Positions 50,553 to 58,834 of a stretch of 64,000 bases of DNA are shown piece by piece (positions within the stretch are counted from its first letter, which is position 1; every line of letters starts with the position of its first letter). The notes beneath the pieces were generated by a model. The model had not been told where the DNA came from, did no database searches, and was given only the letters and a program-made list of their open reading frames with translations. The DNA comes from Nocardia nova SH22a (GTDB lineage Bacteria > Actinomycetota > Actinomycetes > Mycobacteriales > Mycobacteriaceae), in NCBI RefSeq assembly GCF_000523235.1, contig NZ_CP006850.1:3162001-3226000 (forward strand). The letters are read 5' to 3'. Position numbers and translations under genes: made by a program.

Positions 50553-51386
50553 ATGCCGGTGGTCGATGTCGCGGCCGGACCGATCCACTACACCGACGAG
50601 GGCGAGGGGCCGCCGGTGGTCCTGCTGCACGGCCTGTTCATGGACCACACGGTCTGGGATCGGGTCATGCCCCTGCTGCCCACCGGGTTCCGGTACCTGC
50701 GGCCGGTGCTGCCGCTGGGCGCGCACCCCGATCCGATGCGTCCCGACGCGGATCTGACGCTGCGCGGGCTGACCGGGATCATCGCGGATTTCCTTGCCGC
50801 CCTGGACCTTCGCGATGTCACCCTGGTCCATTCGGACTGGGGCGGCGGACTGCTGATGACGGCCTACGGTCTCGACGAGCGCGTCGCCCGGCTGGTGGTG
50901 TTGCCGTGCGAGGCGTTCGACAACTTCCCGCCCGGAATCCCGGGCAAGCTCGCGGTCCTGGCCGCCCGCATCCCGGGCGGACTCACGCTGGTGGCGCGGC
51001 AGCTGCGCATCGGCATGATCCGCCGCATCCCCTTCGTCTTCGGCCACATGTCGCGGCGGCCGGTTCCCGACGCCATGGTGCGGGGCTGGACGGAAGCCGC
51101 GCTGCGCGATCCGGATGTGCGCCGCGACGTGCGCAAATACGGATTGTCGCTGCCGTCCGCGCAACAGCTGATCGACGATACCGAGGCACTACGGAAGTTC
51201 CCGGGCCCGGCGCTGGTGCTGTGGTCCTCGGCGGGCAAGGTGATGCCGCGCGAACACGGAGCCCGGCTGGCGGAGCTGCTGCCCGAGGGCAGGCTGGTCG
51301 AGATCGACGACGCCTACGTCCTGTCGATGCTGGACCGGCCCGACGCCGTCGCCGCCGAACTCACCACCTTCCTCACCGAGACCTGA
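50553..51386 (+). CDS. Alpha/beta hydrolase with Asp-type nucleophile elbow and no obvious catalytic His
   Basis: The 277-residue protein has VVLLHGLFMDHTVWDRV and the elbow LVHSDWGGGL, where the nucleophile position holds Asp as in haloalkane dehalogenases and epoxide hydrolases (x-D-W-G-G). Near the C-terminus, where a His is expected (G-H-F), the sequence is EIDDAYVLSMLDRP, so the catalytic His appears to be replaced by Tyr. It may be catalytically altered or use another residue. AAGGAGG lies nine bases before ATG 50553. It is divergent from a TetR gene whose operators lie between them. Confidence 0.78.
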   Translation: MPVVDVAAGPIHYTDEGEGPPVVLLHGLFMDHTVWDRVMPLLPTGFRYLRPVLPLGAHPDPMRPDADLTLRGLTGIIADFLAALDLRDVTLVHSDWGGGLLMTAYGLDERVARLVVLPCEAFDNFPPGIPGKLAVLAARIPGGLTLVARQLRIGMIRRIPFVFGHMSRRPVPDAMVRGWTEAALRDPDVRRDVRKYGLSLPSAQQLIDDTEALRKFPGPALVLWSSAGKVMPREHGARLAELLPEGRLVEIDDAYVLSMLDRPDAVAAELTTFLTET

Positions 51387-51408
51387 CCGCGCGCCGGGCC
51401 GCCGGCGC

Positions 51409-52422
51409 CTAGTCGTGGTTGCGCGACTCCGCGATCCGGTGCCGGGCGGTCTCGGCCGCCTGCTCGGCACGCTCGCGTGCGGTCTGAGCCAAGGCCGAGC
51501 CGCGCTGCCTGGCGATCTCGGCCCAATCACCCCCGTGTTCGCGCGCGGCCCCGGCCAATTCGCCGCCGTGCTCACGGGCGGCCTCGGCCAGCTCGCCACC
51601 GTGTTCGCGGGCGGCGGCCGCCCAGTCGCCGCCGTGCTCACGGGCCGCCTCGGCCCATTCCGCACCGTGGACGCGGGCCGCCGCGGCGAGACTGTCGCGG
51701 CGGCGCTTGGCCGTGCGGGCCCAGTCGCCGCGATGGTCGAGAGCCGTCCCGGCCAGCTCGGCGCCGCGCTGCCGCGCCGAATCCGCCCAGTCGCCGCCGT
51801 GTTCGCGCGCCGCCTCGGCGAGTTCACCGCCGCGCGACTGCGCCACCGCGGCCAGATCGGCGCCCTTGTCCGCCGCCACCGCCGCGAGCTCGCGCCCGCG
51901 AACGGCCTGCTGCTGCAGCCGATCCCGCACCGACTCGGTCGAGGTCGCGGTGAGCGGCAGGGCCGCGGCCGCCCGGCGCGCGGCCCGGCGTCCACGCCAT
52001 CCCAGCGACGGTTTGCCCTCGGTATCGGCGGCGGCGATGAGCAGACCGCCCAGCAGTCCCACATCCTTGAGGAATGCGGTGCGTTTGGCCGCCCGCTGCC
52101 CCGCATCGGACTCGTTCCAGAAGTCCTGTTCGGTCACGGTGGCCGGTACGACGGTCGCGGCCAGCGCCAATGCGGCGATCCGCGGCGCGCGACCGAGCGC
52201 GAGCATGGTTCCGGCACCCACCCGCACGGCGGCGTTGATCCTGACCACTCGTGCCGGATCGGCCGGGAGTTTGGTCGATACCGAATCCGGCAGGCGCTGC
52301 TCGCCGTGCGACACCAGCGTGGTCGCGGCCTGTGTCCGCGATTCGGGATGCATCAGAGTATCGATCCCTTCGACCACGAAAGCCGATGCCAGCAGCGGGC
52401 GGGCAAGGTGGCGAATCAACAT
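51409..52422 (-). CDS. DoxX-like membrane protein with a tail of fourteen 11-residue repeats
   Basis: Residues 1-150 form a DoxX-family membrane domain (MLIRHLARPLLASAFVVEGI, NAAVRVGAGTMLALG, then KRTAFLKDVGLLGGLLIAAAD). Residues about 178-331 are fourteen tandem 11-residue units of the form [DE]-[LW]-A-x-A-A-R-E-H-G-G, for example ELAEAAREHGG and DWAAAAREHGG. An 11-residue period gives a long amphipathic helix, as in group 3 LEA and apolipoprotein-like helices. The protein is the last of a four-gene operon (MFS, marR, usp, this gene). Its role is unknown; membrane protection or surface binding under stress is a guess. Confidence 0.8.
   Translation of the reverse strand: MLIRHLARPLLASAFVVEGIDTLMHPESRTQAATTLVSHGEQRLPDSVSTKLPADPARVVRINAAVRVGAGTMLALGRAPRIAALALAATVVPATVTEQDFWNESDAGQRAAKRTAFLKDVGLLGGLLIAAADTEGKPSLGWRGRRAARRAAAALPLTATSTESVRDRLQQQAVRGRELAAVAADKGADLAAVAQSRGGELAEAAREHGGDWADSARQRGAELAGTALDHRGDWARTAKRRRDSLAAAARVHGAEWAEAAREHGGDWAAAAREHGGELAEAAREHGGELAGAAREHGGDWAEIARQRGSALAQTARERAEQAAETARHRIAESRNHD
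51430..51891 (-). repeat. Fourteen tandem 33-bp coding repeats
   Basis: The DNA encoding the hendecad tail of the DoxX-like protein is a run of 33-bp units, some nearly identical (GCCGCCCGTGAGCACGGC-type cores) and others diverged. The number of units could change by slippage or recombination without frame loss. Confidence 0.7.
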
Positions 52423-52501
52423 GGTGAAAACCCCTTCCTCAACGGTCTCGTTCTGGCGGATTCCCCGGATATCGCATCCCAATCAGCCGGGCGGGGGTGA
52501 C

Positions 52502-52987
52502 TCAGGGCACGACGGTAACCGGCCAGCGCCCGGATTTCACCAGGCGCACCGCAACCGAACCGATGAGCCGGTGCCCGGCCTTCTCCGAGGCGCCGACCAC
52601 CACGCCGTCGGCCTTCAGCTCGTCGGCGGCCTCGGCCAGCACCGTGTACGGATCGCCGCGGCGGGTGATGAACTTCCACCGGGTGCGGTAGACGTCCTCC
52701 ACCTTCTCGGCGTGCTCACGAATCTCGCGGGCCAGATCCTCGGCCATCTCGGCGGTGGCGCCCTGCACGTCGACACCGTAGGCGCCGGCCATGGCCATCA
52801 GCGGCTGCACGTAAATCATTGCCAGCAGGGCGTTCTGGCGCCGCGCCAGACCCGCGGCATAGGCCGCGGCCCGCCACGAGGCATCGGAGCCGTCGATGCC
52901 GACCATGATCACCCGGGGGCCGTCGGTACCGAGTTCGAAACCCGACGACCGGCCGGGCGCCCATTCGGGAGTCATCTCTTCGGCCAC
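52502..52987 (-). CDS. Universal stress protein (UspA family)
   Basis: The 161-residue protein has the Usp fold: VIMVGIDGSDASWRAAAYAA at the start and the nucleotide-binding end VVVGASEKAGHRLIGSVAVR followed by LVKSGRWPVTVVP. The G-x-x-x-x-x-G...G-S pattern suggests ATP binding. It lies between marR (9 bases upstream) and the DoxX-like gene, so it belongs to one operon. It is probably made during stress or dormancy. Either ATG 52987 or 52975 may be the start. Confidence 0.87.
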   Translation of the reverse strand: MAEEMTPEWAPGRSSGFELGTDGPRVIMVGIDGSDASWRAAAYAAGLARRQNALLAMIYVQPLMAMAGAYGVDVQGATAEMAEDLAREIREHAEKVEDVYRTRWKFITRRGDPYTVLAEAADELKADGVVVGASEKAGHRLIGSVAVRLVKSGRWPVTVVP

Positions 52988-52996
52988 CAGTCGAGC

Positions 52997-53422
52997 CTAG
53001 AGCAGACCGAGGAGATCGCGCAGCGTGCGCAACTGCGCGGGAGTGAGCGCCGCGAGGGCCGGTGGCGGCGGATCCGGGGTGGCCAGGGCGTGCGCGACCA
53101 TCGCCCGGCCCGCCTCGGTCACGGTCACCCGCTTGGAACGACGATCGGCCGGATCCAGCTCACGGGCGACCAGGCCGCGGTCCTCGAGATCGTTGACCAC
53201 CACCGTCGTGGCGGGTGCGTCCATCGCGGCGCTGCGGGCCAGTTCCTTCAACGGCAGCGGTCCCGGCAGCAGCCGGCGCAGCACCCGGAACCGGCTGAAC
53301 GGCATGCCCATTCGCTCGGCGACCGCGCGCTTCCACGGACCCCGGCTGTCGTGGACCACGTGCGTCAGCAGATGCCAGACCTCGTCCGGCGTGGGATCGG
53401 TGGACGGGGGTTCATCGGACAT
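52997..53422 (-). CDS. MarR family transcriptional regulator
   Basis: The 141-residue protein has the MarR winged helix: MPFSRFRVLRRLLPGPLPLK, ELARSAAMDAPATTVVVNDL and the wing ARELDPADRRSKRVTVTEAG. Its start (ATG 53422) overlaps the end of the MFS gene by 11 bases, so it is cotranscribed with the transporter and probably represses the shared promoter at 54776-54812, where nested palindromes lie. The ligand is unknown; phenolic compounds are usual for MarR. Confidence 0.9.
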   Translation of the reverse strand: MSDEPPSTDPTPDEVWHLLTHVVHDSRGPWKRAVAERMGMPFSRFRVLRRLLPGPLPLKELARSAAMDAPATTVVVNDLEDRGLVARELDPADRRSKRVTVTEAGRAMVAHALATPDPPPPALAALTPAQLRTLRDLLGLL

Positions 53423-54788
53423 GTGCGGGTACCTTGTGTTCGAGCAGGGGAACGATCCGGTCGCGGGAGCGCAGTGCCCAGCCGGTGTTGGCGGCGATGC
53501 CCAGCACCACCACGCACGCCGCCAGTGCCGCCACGACCCACCACAGTCCCGCCCCGGTGAGCAGACCACACAATGCCACACCGACGCTCACTCCGACCTG
53601 GCGACTGGTGGACGCCACCGCGGAGGCGGCACCGGCCCGATCCAGCGGCATCCCGCTCACGGCGGCGGTCGTGATGGGCGCGTTCACCATCCCGAATCCG
53701 GTGCCGAAGACGGCGAACATGACGATCAGCTGCCAGATCGGGGTATCGGGTCGCAGTGTGGTCAGCAGTGCCGCCGCGACCGTCATCAGGATTCCCGCCG
53801 ACACCAGCGACGGCCGGGTCCCGTACCGCCCGACCAGCCGTCCCGACAGCGGCGAGCAGATCAGCATGCCCAGTGCCATCGGCAGATACAGCAGCCCGGT
53901 GTGCACCGCCGAATAGTGCCGCACGCCTTGCAGATACAGCGACGCGCTGAACAGGAACGCGCCCAGCCCGGCGAACGCGCACACCGCGGTCACGGTCGCG
54001 GCCGAGAACGGGACACTGCGGAAGAAGCGCAGATCGATGAACGGTGAACGATGCCGCGCCTCGGCGTAGAGGAATCCGGCCAGTGCCACGGCCGTGATCG
54101 CGAAGATGGCCGGGCGGTGTTCGATCAGACCGAAGACCAGCGTGAACATCACCACGATCGCCAGCGCCTGCCCCACCGGATCGATACCGCGGGCGGTCGC
54201 CGACTTCGACTCCGGCACGAAGATCGTGGTCAGGACCAGGGCGACCGCGCAGATGGGCAGATTGATCCAGAACACCGACTGCCAGCCCAGCGCGTCGATC
54301 AGCACGCCGCCGACCATGGGCCCCAGCGCGGTGGAGATGCCGACCACCGCACCCCAGACCCCGATGGCCCGCGCGCGCTCCACCCGCCCGGTGAACACCG
54401 TCGTGATGATCGACATCGCGATCGGATTCAGCATCGACCCGCCGATGGCCTGCACGAAGCGCGCCCCGATCAGCAGATCGATGGTCGGCGCCAGACTGCA
54501 CAGCAGTGAGCCGAGGGCGAAGACGCTCAATCCGATCCGGAACATGCGCTTGCGACCGAACCGGTCGGCCGTCGCGCCGGACAGCATCAGGAGGCTGGCG
54601 AGGGTGAGGGTGTAGATGTCGACGATCCACTGCAGTCGCGACAGCGGCGCGTCCATGTCCGATCGGATGGTCGGAATCGCGACGTTCACGATCGTCGCGT
54701 CCATCGAGGAGATCAGCAGGCTCAGACAGCAGGTGACCAGCACGATCGTCTTGTGACGCGCACTCAACCCGGCAATAGTTGTAGGCAC
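53412..54788 (-). CDS. MFS drug transporter, DHA2 type
   Basis: The 458-residue membrane protein shows the DHA2 pattern: LLISSMDATIVNVAIPTIRSD in helix 1 (motif D1), LQWIVDIYTLTLASLLMLSG, the loop GATADRFGRKR and VQAIGGSMLNPIAMSI. It should export drugs or toxic acids with proton exchange. GTG 54788 is proposed, 21 bases inside the open frame, which lies directly beside the nested operator; an ATG at 54809 lies within that operator. It is the first gene of the MFS-marR-usp-DoxX operon. Confidence 0.88.
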   Translation of the reverse strand: MPTTIAGLSARHKTIVLVTCCLSLLISSMDATIVNVAIPTIRSDMDAPLSRLQWIVDIYTLTLASLLMLSGATADRFGRKRMFRIGLSVFALGSLLCSLAPTIDLLIGARFVQAIGGSMLNPIAMSIITTVFTGRVERARAIGVWGAVVGISTALGPMVGGVLIDALGWQSVFWINLPICAVALVLTTIFVPESKSATARGIDPVGQALAIVVMFTLVFGLIEHRPAIFAITAVALAGFLYAEARHRSPFIDLRFFRSVPFSAATVTAVCAFAGLGAFLFSASLYLQGVRHYSAVHTGLLYLPMALGMLICSPLSGRLVGRYGTRPSLVSAGILMTVAAALLTTLRPDTPIWQLIVMFAVFGTGFGMVNAPITTAAVSGMPLDRAGAASAVASTSRQVGVSVGVALCGLLTGAGLWWVVAALAACVVVLGIAANTGWALRSRDRIVPLLEHKVPAHVR

Positions 54789-54812
54789 ACAATGATTGTG
54801 AAGCCACAACTA
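54776..54812. promoter_or_regulatory. Nested palindromes, probable MarR operator
   Basis: TAGTTGT (54776-54782) pairs with ACAACTA (54806-54812), and between them CACAAT-G-ATTGTG (54788-54800) is a perfect inner palindrome. The inner one covers the proposed GTG start of the MFS gene. MarR proteins commonly bind such AT-rich TTG/CAA palindromes. Confidence 0.6.
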
Positions 54813-54894
54813 ATTCGAGGCAAGGGGTGTGAACTAGTTCACTGCGGGGTCGCTGCGGTCGCACCTCGTCACAGACCCGGTACGGTGCTCCGAT

Positions 54895-56304
54895 ATGACG
54901 ACCGACCGGAAAGCGGACGCACCGGAACTCGTGTCCGCGGGTGAAGAGGGTTATCAGCGCGGCCTGAATCCCCGGACCATTCAGATGATCGCCATCGGCG
55001 GGGCGATCGGCACCGGCCTGTTCTACGGTGCGGGCGGGGCCATCGAACAGGCCGGTCCGGCGCTGATCCTGTGCTACCTCGGCGCCGGTCTGGCGATCTT
55101 CGTGATCATGCGGGCGCTGGGCGAACTGCTCACCTACCGGCCGGTTTCCGGCAGCTTCGGCGAGTACGCGCACGAATTCCTCGGTCGTTTCGCCGGATTC
55201 GTCACGGGCTGGACCTACTGGGCGGTGTGGGTGGCGACCTGCATGGCCGAGATCACCGTCGCCGGTAAGTACGTCAAATACTGGTTCGCGATCCCCGAGT
55301 GGGTGACCGCGCTGGTGGTGCTCGGCATCCTGTTCGCCGCGAATCTGATCTCGGTCAAACTCTTCGGCGAGGGCGAATTCTGGTTCTCCGCCATCAAGGT
55401 GACCGCGATCGTGGCGATGATCGCCATCGGAATCGGCGTGCTGATCTTCGGATTCGGGCACGCGCCCGATCCCACGGTGACCAATCTGTGGGCCGACGGC
55501 GGCGTGTTCCCGAACGGTTTCGGGCAGGCGCTGCTGGCCCTGCAGATCGTGCTGTTCGCCTATGTGGGCGTCGAGCTCGTGGGGGTGACCGCGGGGGAGG
55601 CCGCCGAACCGCGCCGCACGCTGCGCCGGGCGATCAATTCGCTGCCGCTGCGGATCGGGCTCTTCTATGTGGGCGCGCTCGTGGTGATCATGTCGGTGTC
55701 GAGCTGGAAGGTCTTCCACGCCGGGCGCAGCCCGTTCGTCGAGGTGTTCGAGCAGATCGGCATTCCGGGCGCCGCCGGAATCATCAACTTCGTATTGCTC
55801 ACGGCCGCGCTGTCCTCGTGCAATTCGGGCATCTACTCCACCGGCCGCATGGTGCGCAGCCTCTCGCTGCGCGGTGAGGCCCCGGCCACGCTCGGCGGGC
55901 TCAGCGGACGCCGGGTGCCGTTCGCCGGGATCGTGCTCTCGGCGGCGATGATGGTGATCGGCGTCGTGGTCAACGTGGTGTCGCCGGACAAGGCCTTCAA
56001 CTACATCACCTCGGTGTCGACCATCGGCATCATCTTCGTGTGGGGCATGATCCTGGTCTGCCACATGATCTATCGCGTCCGGGTCCGCCGCGGTGAACTG
56101 CCCGCCAGCGACTACCGCCTGCCGGGGGCGCCGGTCACCTCCGTGGTGGCGCTGGCCTTCCTCGGCCTGGTCGTGGTGCTGCTGTTCTGGACCGACAGCG
56201 GCCGCACGGCGCTGATCGTCGGCCTGGTGTGGGCGGTGCTGGTGTGCGTGGGATATCCGCTGAACCGGATGCTGCGCCGCCGCCGCGAACCCGTCGCGGG
56301 CTGA
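54895..56304 (+). CDS. Amino-acid permease (APC family, AAT type)
   Basis: The 469-residue protein has 12 membrane segments and the AAT signature: GYQRGLNPRTIQMIAIGGAIGTGLF at the first helix, GELLTYRPVSGSFGEYAHEF, and FAYVGVELVGVTAGEAAEPRRTL in helix 6. Relatives transport D-serine, proline, asparagine or GABA with protons. The substrate cannot be read from sequence. It is divergent from the MFS operon with 106 bases in between. Confidence 0.88.
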   Translation: MTTDRKADAPELVSAGEEGYQRGLNPRTIQMIAIGGAIGTGLFYGAGGAIEQAGPALILCYLGAGLAIFVIMRALGELLTYRPVSGSFGEYAHEFLGRFAGFVTGWTYWAVWVATCMAEITVAGKYVKYWFAIPEWVTALVVLGILFAANLISVKLFGEGEFWFSAIKVTAIVAMIAIGIGVLIFGFGHAPDPTVTNLWADGGVFPNGFGQALLALQIVLFAYVGVELVGVTAGEAAEPRRTLRRAINSLPLRIGLFYVGALVVIMSVSSWKVFHAGRSPFVEVFEQIGIPGAAGIINFVLLTAALSSCNSGIYSTGRMVRSLSLRGEAPATLGGLSGRRVPFAGIVLSAAMMVIGVVVNVVSPDKAFNYITSVSTIGIIFVWGMILVCHMIYRVRVRRGELPASDYRLPGAPVTSVVALAFLGLVVVLLFWTDSGRTALIVGLVWAVLVCVGYPLNRMLRRRREPVAG

Positions 56305-56308
56305 ACAC

Positions 56309-56590
56309 CTACTGTCCGAGAACGGTATTCATGAGGGTGCCCGCACTGGTCGCCGTGACGCCGCCGATCAGTGCGCCCGCCAGCATCTTCGGGGATTCCA
56401 GCGGGCCGCCGCTCCACTTCTCCCAGCCGAGTCGGCCACCGGCGTAGATGATCGCGGTGGTCCCGGACAGCAGCATGAACCAGGTGAAATATCGCACCAG
56501 CGGCAGGAGTTTGTCCGCCGCCGGGGGAGTCTCGGGCGTCGGATTGCCGACTTGAGCCGTGATGATGTCGTGCACCGCGAGAATAAGCAT
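56309..56590 (-). CDS. Small membrane protein of unknown function (two predicted helices)
   Basis: The 93-residue protein has a first hydrophobic segment (LLPLVRYFTWFMLLSGTTAIIYAGG) and a second (KMLAGALIGGVTATSAGTLMN), separated by a short loop with a Trp-Glu-Lys-Trp motif. The plan recalls small holin- or pilin-like (VirB2/TrbC) proteins of actinomycete elements, but no such neighbours are present. ATG 56590 is preceded by a 9-bp hairpin at 56621-56643. It is convergent with the permease gene, four bases away. Confidence 0.65.
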   Translation of the reverse strand: MLILAVHDIITAQVGNPTPETPPAADKLLPLVRYFTWFMLLSGTTAIIYAGGRLGWEKWSGGPLESPKMLAGALIGGVTATSAGTLMNTVLGQ

Positions 56591-56620
56591 GAGGCGCTCG
56601 ATCCACGAGGTGGGGGATAG

Positions 56621-56643
56621 GGGTCCTACCCATCGTAGGACCC
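56621..56643. promoter_or_regulatory. Hairpin/palindrome ahead of the small membrane protein gene
   Basis: GGGTCCTAC-CCATC-GTAGGACCC is a perfect 9-bp inverted repeat 31 bases before the start at 56590. It may be an operator or a leader hairpin, or the terminator of the gene ending at 56775. Confidence 0.5.
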
Positions 56644-56774
56644 GAATCGTGCCTGGTGACAGGCGATTGCGCGGATCGATGAGGAAAGACGCTGTCGGCG
56701 ACCGGTTTCGGGCCGTTCAGCCTTCTTGACGCCGGGTCTCCCGGCGGTGCGGCCACGGCCGCGCCGGGTGCGGG

Positions 56775-56987
56775 TTATTCGTCGTCCAGCCCGGCCGACA
56801 GATAGGCCGCCGCCGCGACCCACTGCCGACACCCGAGATGCCGGTCGTGGGCGTGCAGGATGGCGCGGGCGCGGGGGTGGGTGAGCTCTCTGGGCTCGTC
56901 GGCGCAATCAGCGGCCGGATCCGTAGCGGGAGTATGTCGTTCGGCGTGCTGATCACGGGTGCGGGAATACTCGAGCAGCCGGCTCAT
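56775..56987 (-). CDS. Small protein in the XRE/DUF397 gene group
   Basis: The 70-residue protein starts at ATG 56987 after a good ribosome site (GGAGGGCATTCC). Its C-terminal half, RARAILHAHDRHLGCRQWVAA followed by AAYLSAGLDDE, looks like a short helical domain found in small actinomycete proteins near XRE/DUF397 genes; I do not know a function. Its promoter has TTGCAT (57120-57125) and TAATAT (57096-57101) 18 bases apart on the minus strand, and the -35 lies inside the shared TGCAAGTACAT motif. It is probably regulated by the XRE protein at 57836. Confidence 0.65.
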   Translation of the reverse strand: MSRLLEYSRTRDQHAERHTPATDPAADCADEPRELTHPRARAILHAHDRHLGCRQWVAAAAYLSAGLDDE

Positions 56988-57117
56988 GGAATGCCCTCCA
57001 CGTCGTCGGGAGAATGCGGAAGCGATTGCGCGACACGGCGTTCCGCTGCCTCCGGCCGATATGCTCCGGCGCGGTCCGGCCCTGTCGTGCGACCGATATT
57101 ACGGCTCTGCAAGGAGC

Positions 57118-57136
57118 AAATGCAAGTACATCTGCA
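57118..57136 (-). promoter_or_regulatory. Shared motif, copy A (TGCAAGTACATCTGCA) with promoter
   Basis: Copy A (57121-57136) has the core TGCAAGTACATCTGCA. On the minus strand it supplies TTGCAT as -35, with TAATAT 18 bases further as -10, ahead of the gene at 56775-56987. A protein bound here would cover the promoter. Confidence 0.6.
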
Positions 57137-57350
57137 CGGTCGAAGTGAACGGAATTCGGCGATTCCCCGCATCCGGCGGCCTTTCTTTCCGATCTGAAAA
57201 CAGACCGCTCGGACGTCGATCCGCGCCGGTCCCGGCGTGCCGAAAAACATGACGAGTCAATGGAAAAGGGCATGTCGCTCATGTTTTTTGAGTTTTTCCG
57301 GAGGACTCGATCCGGGCCAGACTGCGTGCTATCGTTCAATCCGTCGGTTT

Positions 57351-57370
57351 CAAATGCAAGTACATTTGCT
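57351..57370 (+). promoter_or_regulatory. Shared motif, copy B, upstream of the DUF397 gene
   Basis: CAAATG-CAAGTA-CATTTG (57351-57368) is a 6-6-6 perfect inverted repeat containing TGCAAGTACATTTGC. It is the most symmetric of the three copies and lies 107 bases before the DUF397 start. A further ATGCAAG follows at 57378. No clear -10 was found. Confidence 0.6.
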
Positions 57371-57476
57371 CGAACATATGCAAGGGCTGACGGTACGTAT
57401 CAGCTCGATCATCCGGAACTGCCGAGGGCGGCCAGTGGTGGCCGAGACTCGGCCACCACGAAACCTGGAGACAGAC

Positions 57477-57707
57477 ATGACCGATTCCACCGCCACCACA
57501 GCCGGCCTCGTATCCGACGCCGCGTGGCGCAAGAGCACTTTCAGCAACCCCAGCGGAAACTGTGTCGAATTGGCCGATTTGTCCAATGGCCTGGTCGCTG
57601 TTCGCAACTCGCGCGACCCCGAGGGCGCGGTGCTCGTCTACACCCGGCCGGAGATCGACGCGTTTCTCCGCGGCGCGAAGAGTGGAGAGTTCGACGATCT
57701 GGCCTGA
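57477..57707 (+). CDS. DUF397 protein
   Basis: The 76-residue protein has the DUF397 core: AAWRKSTFSNPSGNCVELAD, then VAVRNSRDPEGAVLVYTRPE and the closing FLRGAKSGEFDDL. In Streptomyces these small proteins pair with XRE/DUF5753 regulators such as WhiJ and the abaA-locus regulators and modulate their DNA binding. CTGGAGAC precedes ATG 57477. The XRE partner starts 128 bases downstream in the same direction. Confidence 0.93.
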   Translation: MTDSTATTAGLVSDAAWRKSTFSNPSGNCVELADLSNGLVAVRNSRDPEGAVLVYTRPEIDAFLRGAKSGEFDDLA

Positions 57708-57835
57708 GGGGCGGTAGCATGGCACTCGGCGCGGTGTCGGTGCGCGACGAGGCAGTCTTTTCTGATGTTCGGCCAGCTGCTCTCGGTGATTGGTACCCTC
57801 ACTGCCGGTGATCGTCGAGCATCGGAGTAGACCTC

Positions 57836-58738
57836 ATGATGGCAGAGCCCGTCCGGATCGGCCGTGTGGATTCGCTTGTCGCCGAGCGCGGTCCGACAGC
57901 GCTTCGGATCGCGGTCGGCGGGCAGCTCCGCAAACTGCGGGAGTCCGCCGGAATCACCCGTGAAGCCGCGGGTGAGCACATTCGTGGTTCACACGCGAAG
58001 ATCAGTCGTCTGGAGCTGGGGCGCACCGGATTCAAGGATCGCGACGTCCGCGATCTGCTGACGCTCTACGGCGTCACCGAGGAAGAGGATCGTGAACTCT
58101 TCCTCGATCTGGTGAGCAAGGCGAACCAGCCGGGGTGGTGGCATCGCTACAACGATCTGCTGCCGCAATGGTTCGAGACGTACCTCGGTCTCGAACACGC
58201 TTCCAAGTCCATTCGTACCTTCGAGGGACAGCTCGTTCCCGGTCTGCTGCAGACCGAGGAGTACACCCGGTCGGTGGTGGCGCTCGGTCACGAGAACGCC
58301 GAGGCCGCCCGCCGGGTGGAGCTGCGCAGGAAGCGCCAGGAGATTCTGGACCGTCCGGGCGCGCCGACGCTGTGGGCCGTGATCGACGAAGCGGTTCTGC
58401 ATCGGCCTATCGGCGGCGAGTATGTCCTGCGCGCACAGCTCGACTACCTGGTGGAGGCGTCGGTCAAGCCGAACGTGACCATTCAGGTGCTGCCGTACGC
58501 GGCCGGTGGGCACGCCGCGGCCGGGAGTTCGTTCACGATGCTCCGCTTCGCCGAGGCCGAACTTCCCGACATCGTTTATCTTGAACAGCTCACCAGCGCA
58601 CTGTATCTGGATCGTCAGCAGGATCTCGAGCTGTACCGCCAGGTCATGGACCGGCTCAGCGTTCAGGCCGCGACGCCGGAACGGTCGCGCGAGATGATGC
58701 AGAAGGCCGCGGAGCAACTGCCCGAGTGTGACTACTAG
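57836..58738 (+). CDS. XRE-family regulator with DUF5753 domain (WhiJ-like)
   Basis: The 300-residue protein has an N-terminal helix-turn-helix (about residues 25-80: GGQLRKLRESAGITREAAGE, then GSHAKISRLELGRTGFKDRD) and a DUF5753 domain with SKANQPGWWHRYNDLLPQWF, YLGLEHASKSIRTFEGQLVP, GLLQTEEYTRSVV and a final YLDRQQDLELYRQVMDRL. This is the partner type of DUF397 proteins. The likely targets are the three motif copies in this region. It ends in a strong hairpin terminator. Confidence 0.93.
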   Translation: MMAEPVRIGRVDSLVAERGPTALRIAVGGQLRKLRESAGITREAAGEHIRGSHAKISRLELGRTGFKDRDVRDLLTLYGVTEEEDRELFLDLVSKANQPGWWHRYNDLLPQWFETYLGLEHASKSIRTFEGQLVPGLLQTEEYTRSVVALGHENAEAARRVELRRKRQEILDRPGAPTLWAVIDEAVLHRPIGGEYVLRAQLDYLVEASVKPNVTIQVLPYAAGGHAAAGSSFTMLRFAEAELPDIVYLEQLTSALYLDRQQDLELYRQVMDRLSVQAATPERSREMMQKAAEQLPECDY

Positions 58739-58774
58739 TCCACCCGGGCGCCTGCGACGCGATCACCACGCACG

Positions 58775-58820
58775 AAGGCCGGTGGCCGCCGATCCGATGA
58801 GATCGGCGGCCACCGGCCTT
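58775..58820. terminator. Bidirectional hairpin terminator with 20-bp stem
   Basis: Bases 58775-58794 (starting AAGGCCGGTGGCC) are exactly complementary to 58801-58820, with loop CGATGA. It separates the convergent XRE gene and the small gene at 58835, ending 15 bases before the latter's stop. Confidence 0.85.
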
Positions 58821-58834
58821 CCTGGTTCGGTGTG

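Larger units (their letters stand above)
56988..57476. other. Divergent regulatory region with two copies of the shared motif
   Basis: These 489 bases lie between the 70-residue protein gene and the DUF397 gene and are AT-richer than their surroundings. They contain motif copies at 57121-57136 and 57351-57370. No convincing gene was seen, and the longer open frames overlap the motif sites. Confidence 0.55.

Noticed and set aside
53365..56064. Open frame of 899 codons on the minus strand
   Set aside because: It covers the permease antisense and the MFS gene in another frame; composition is low-complexity Asp/His/Arg and no family fits.
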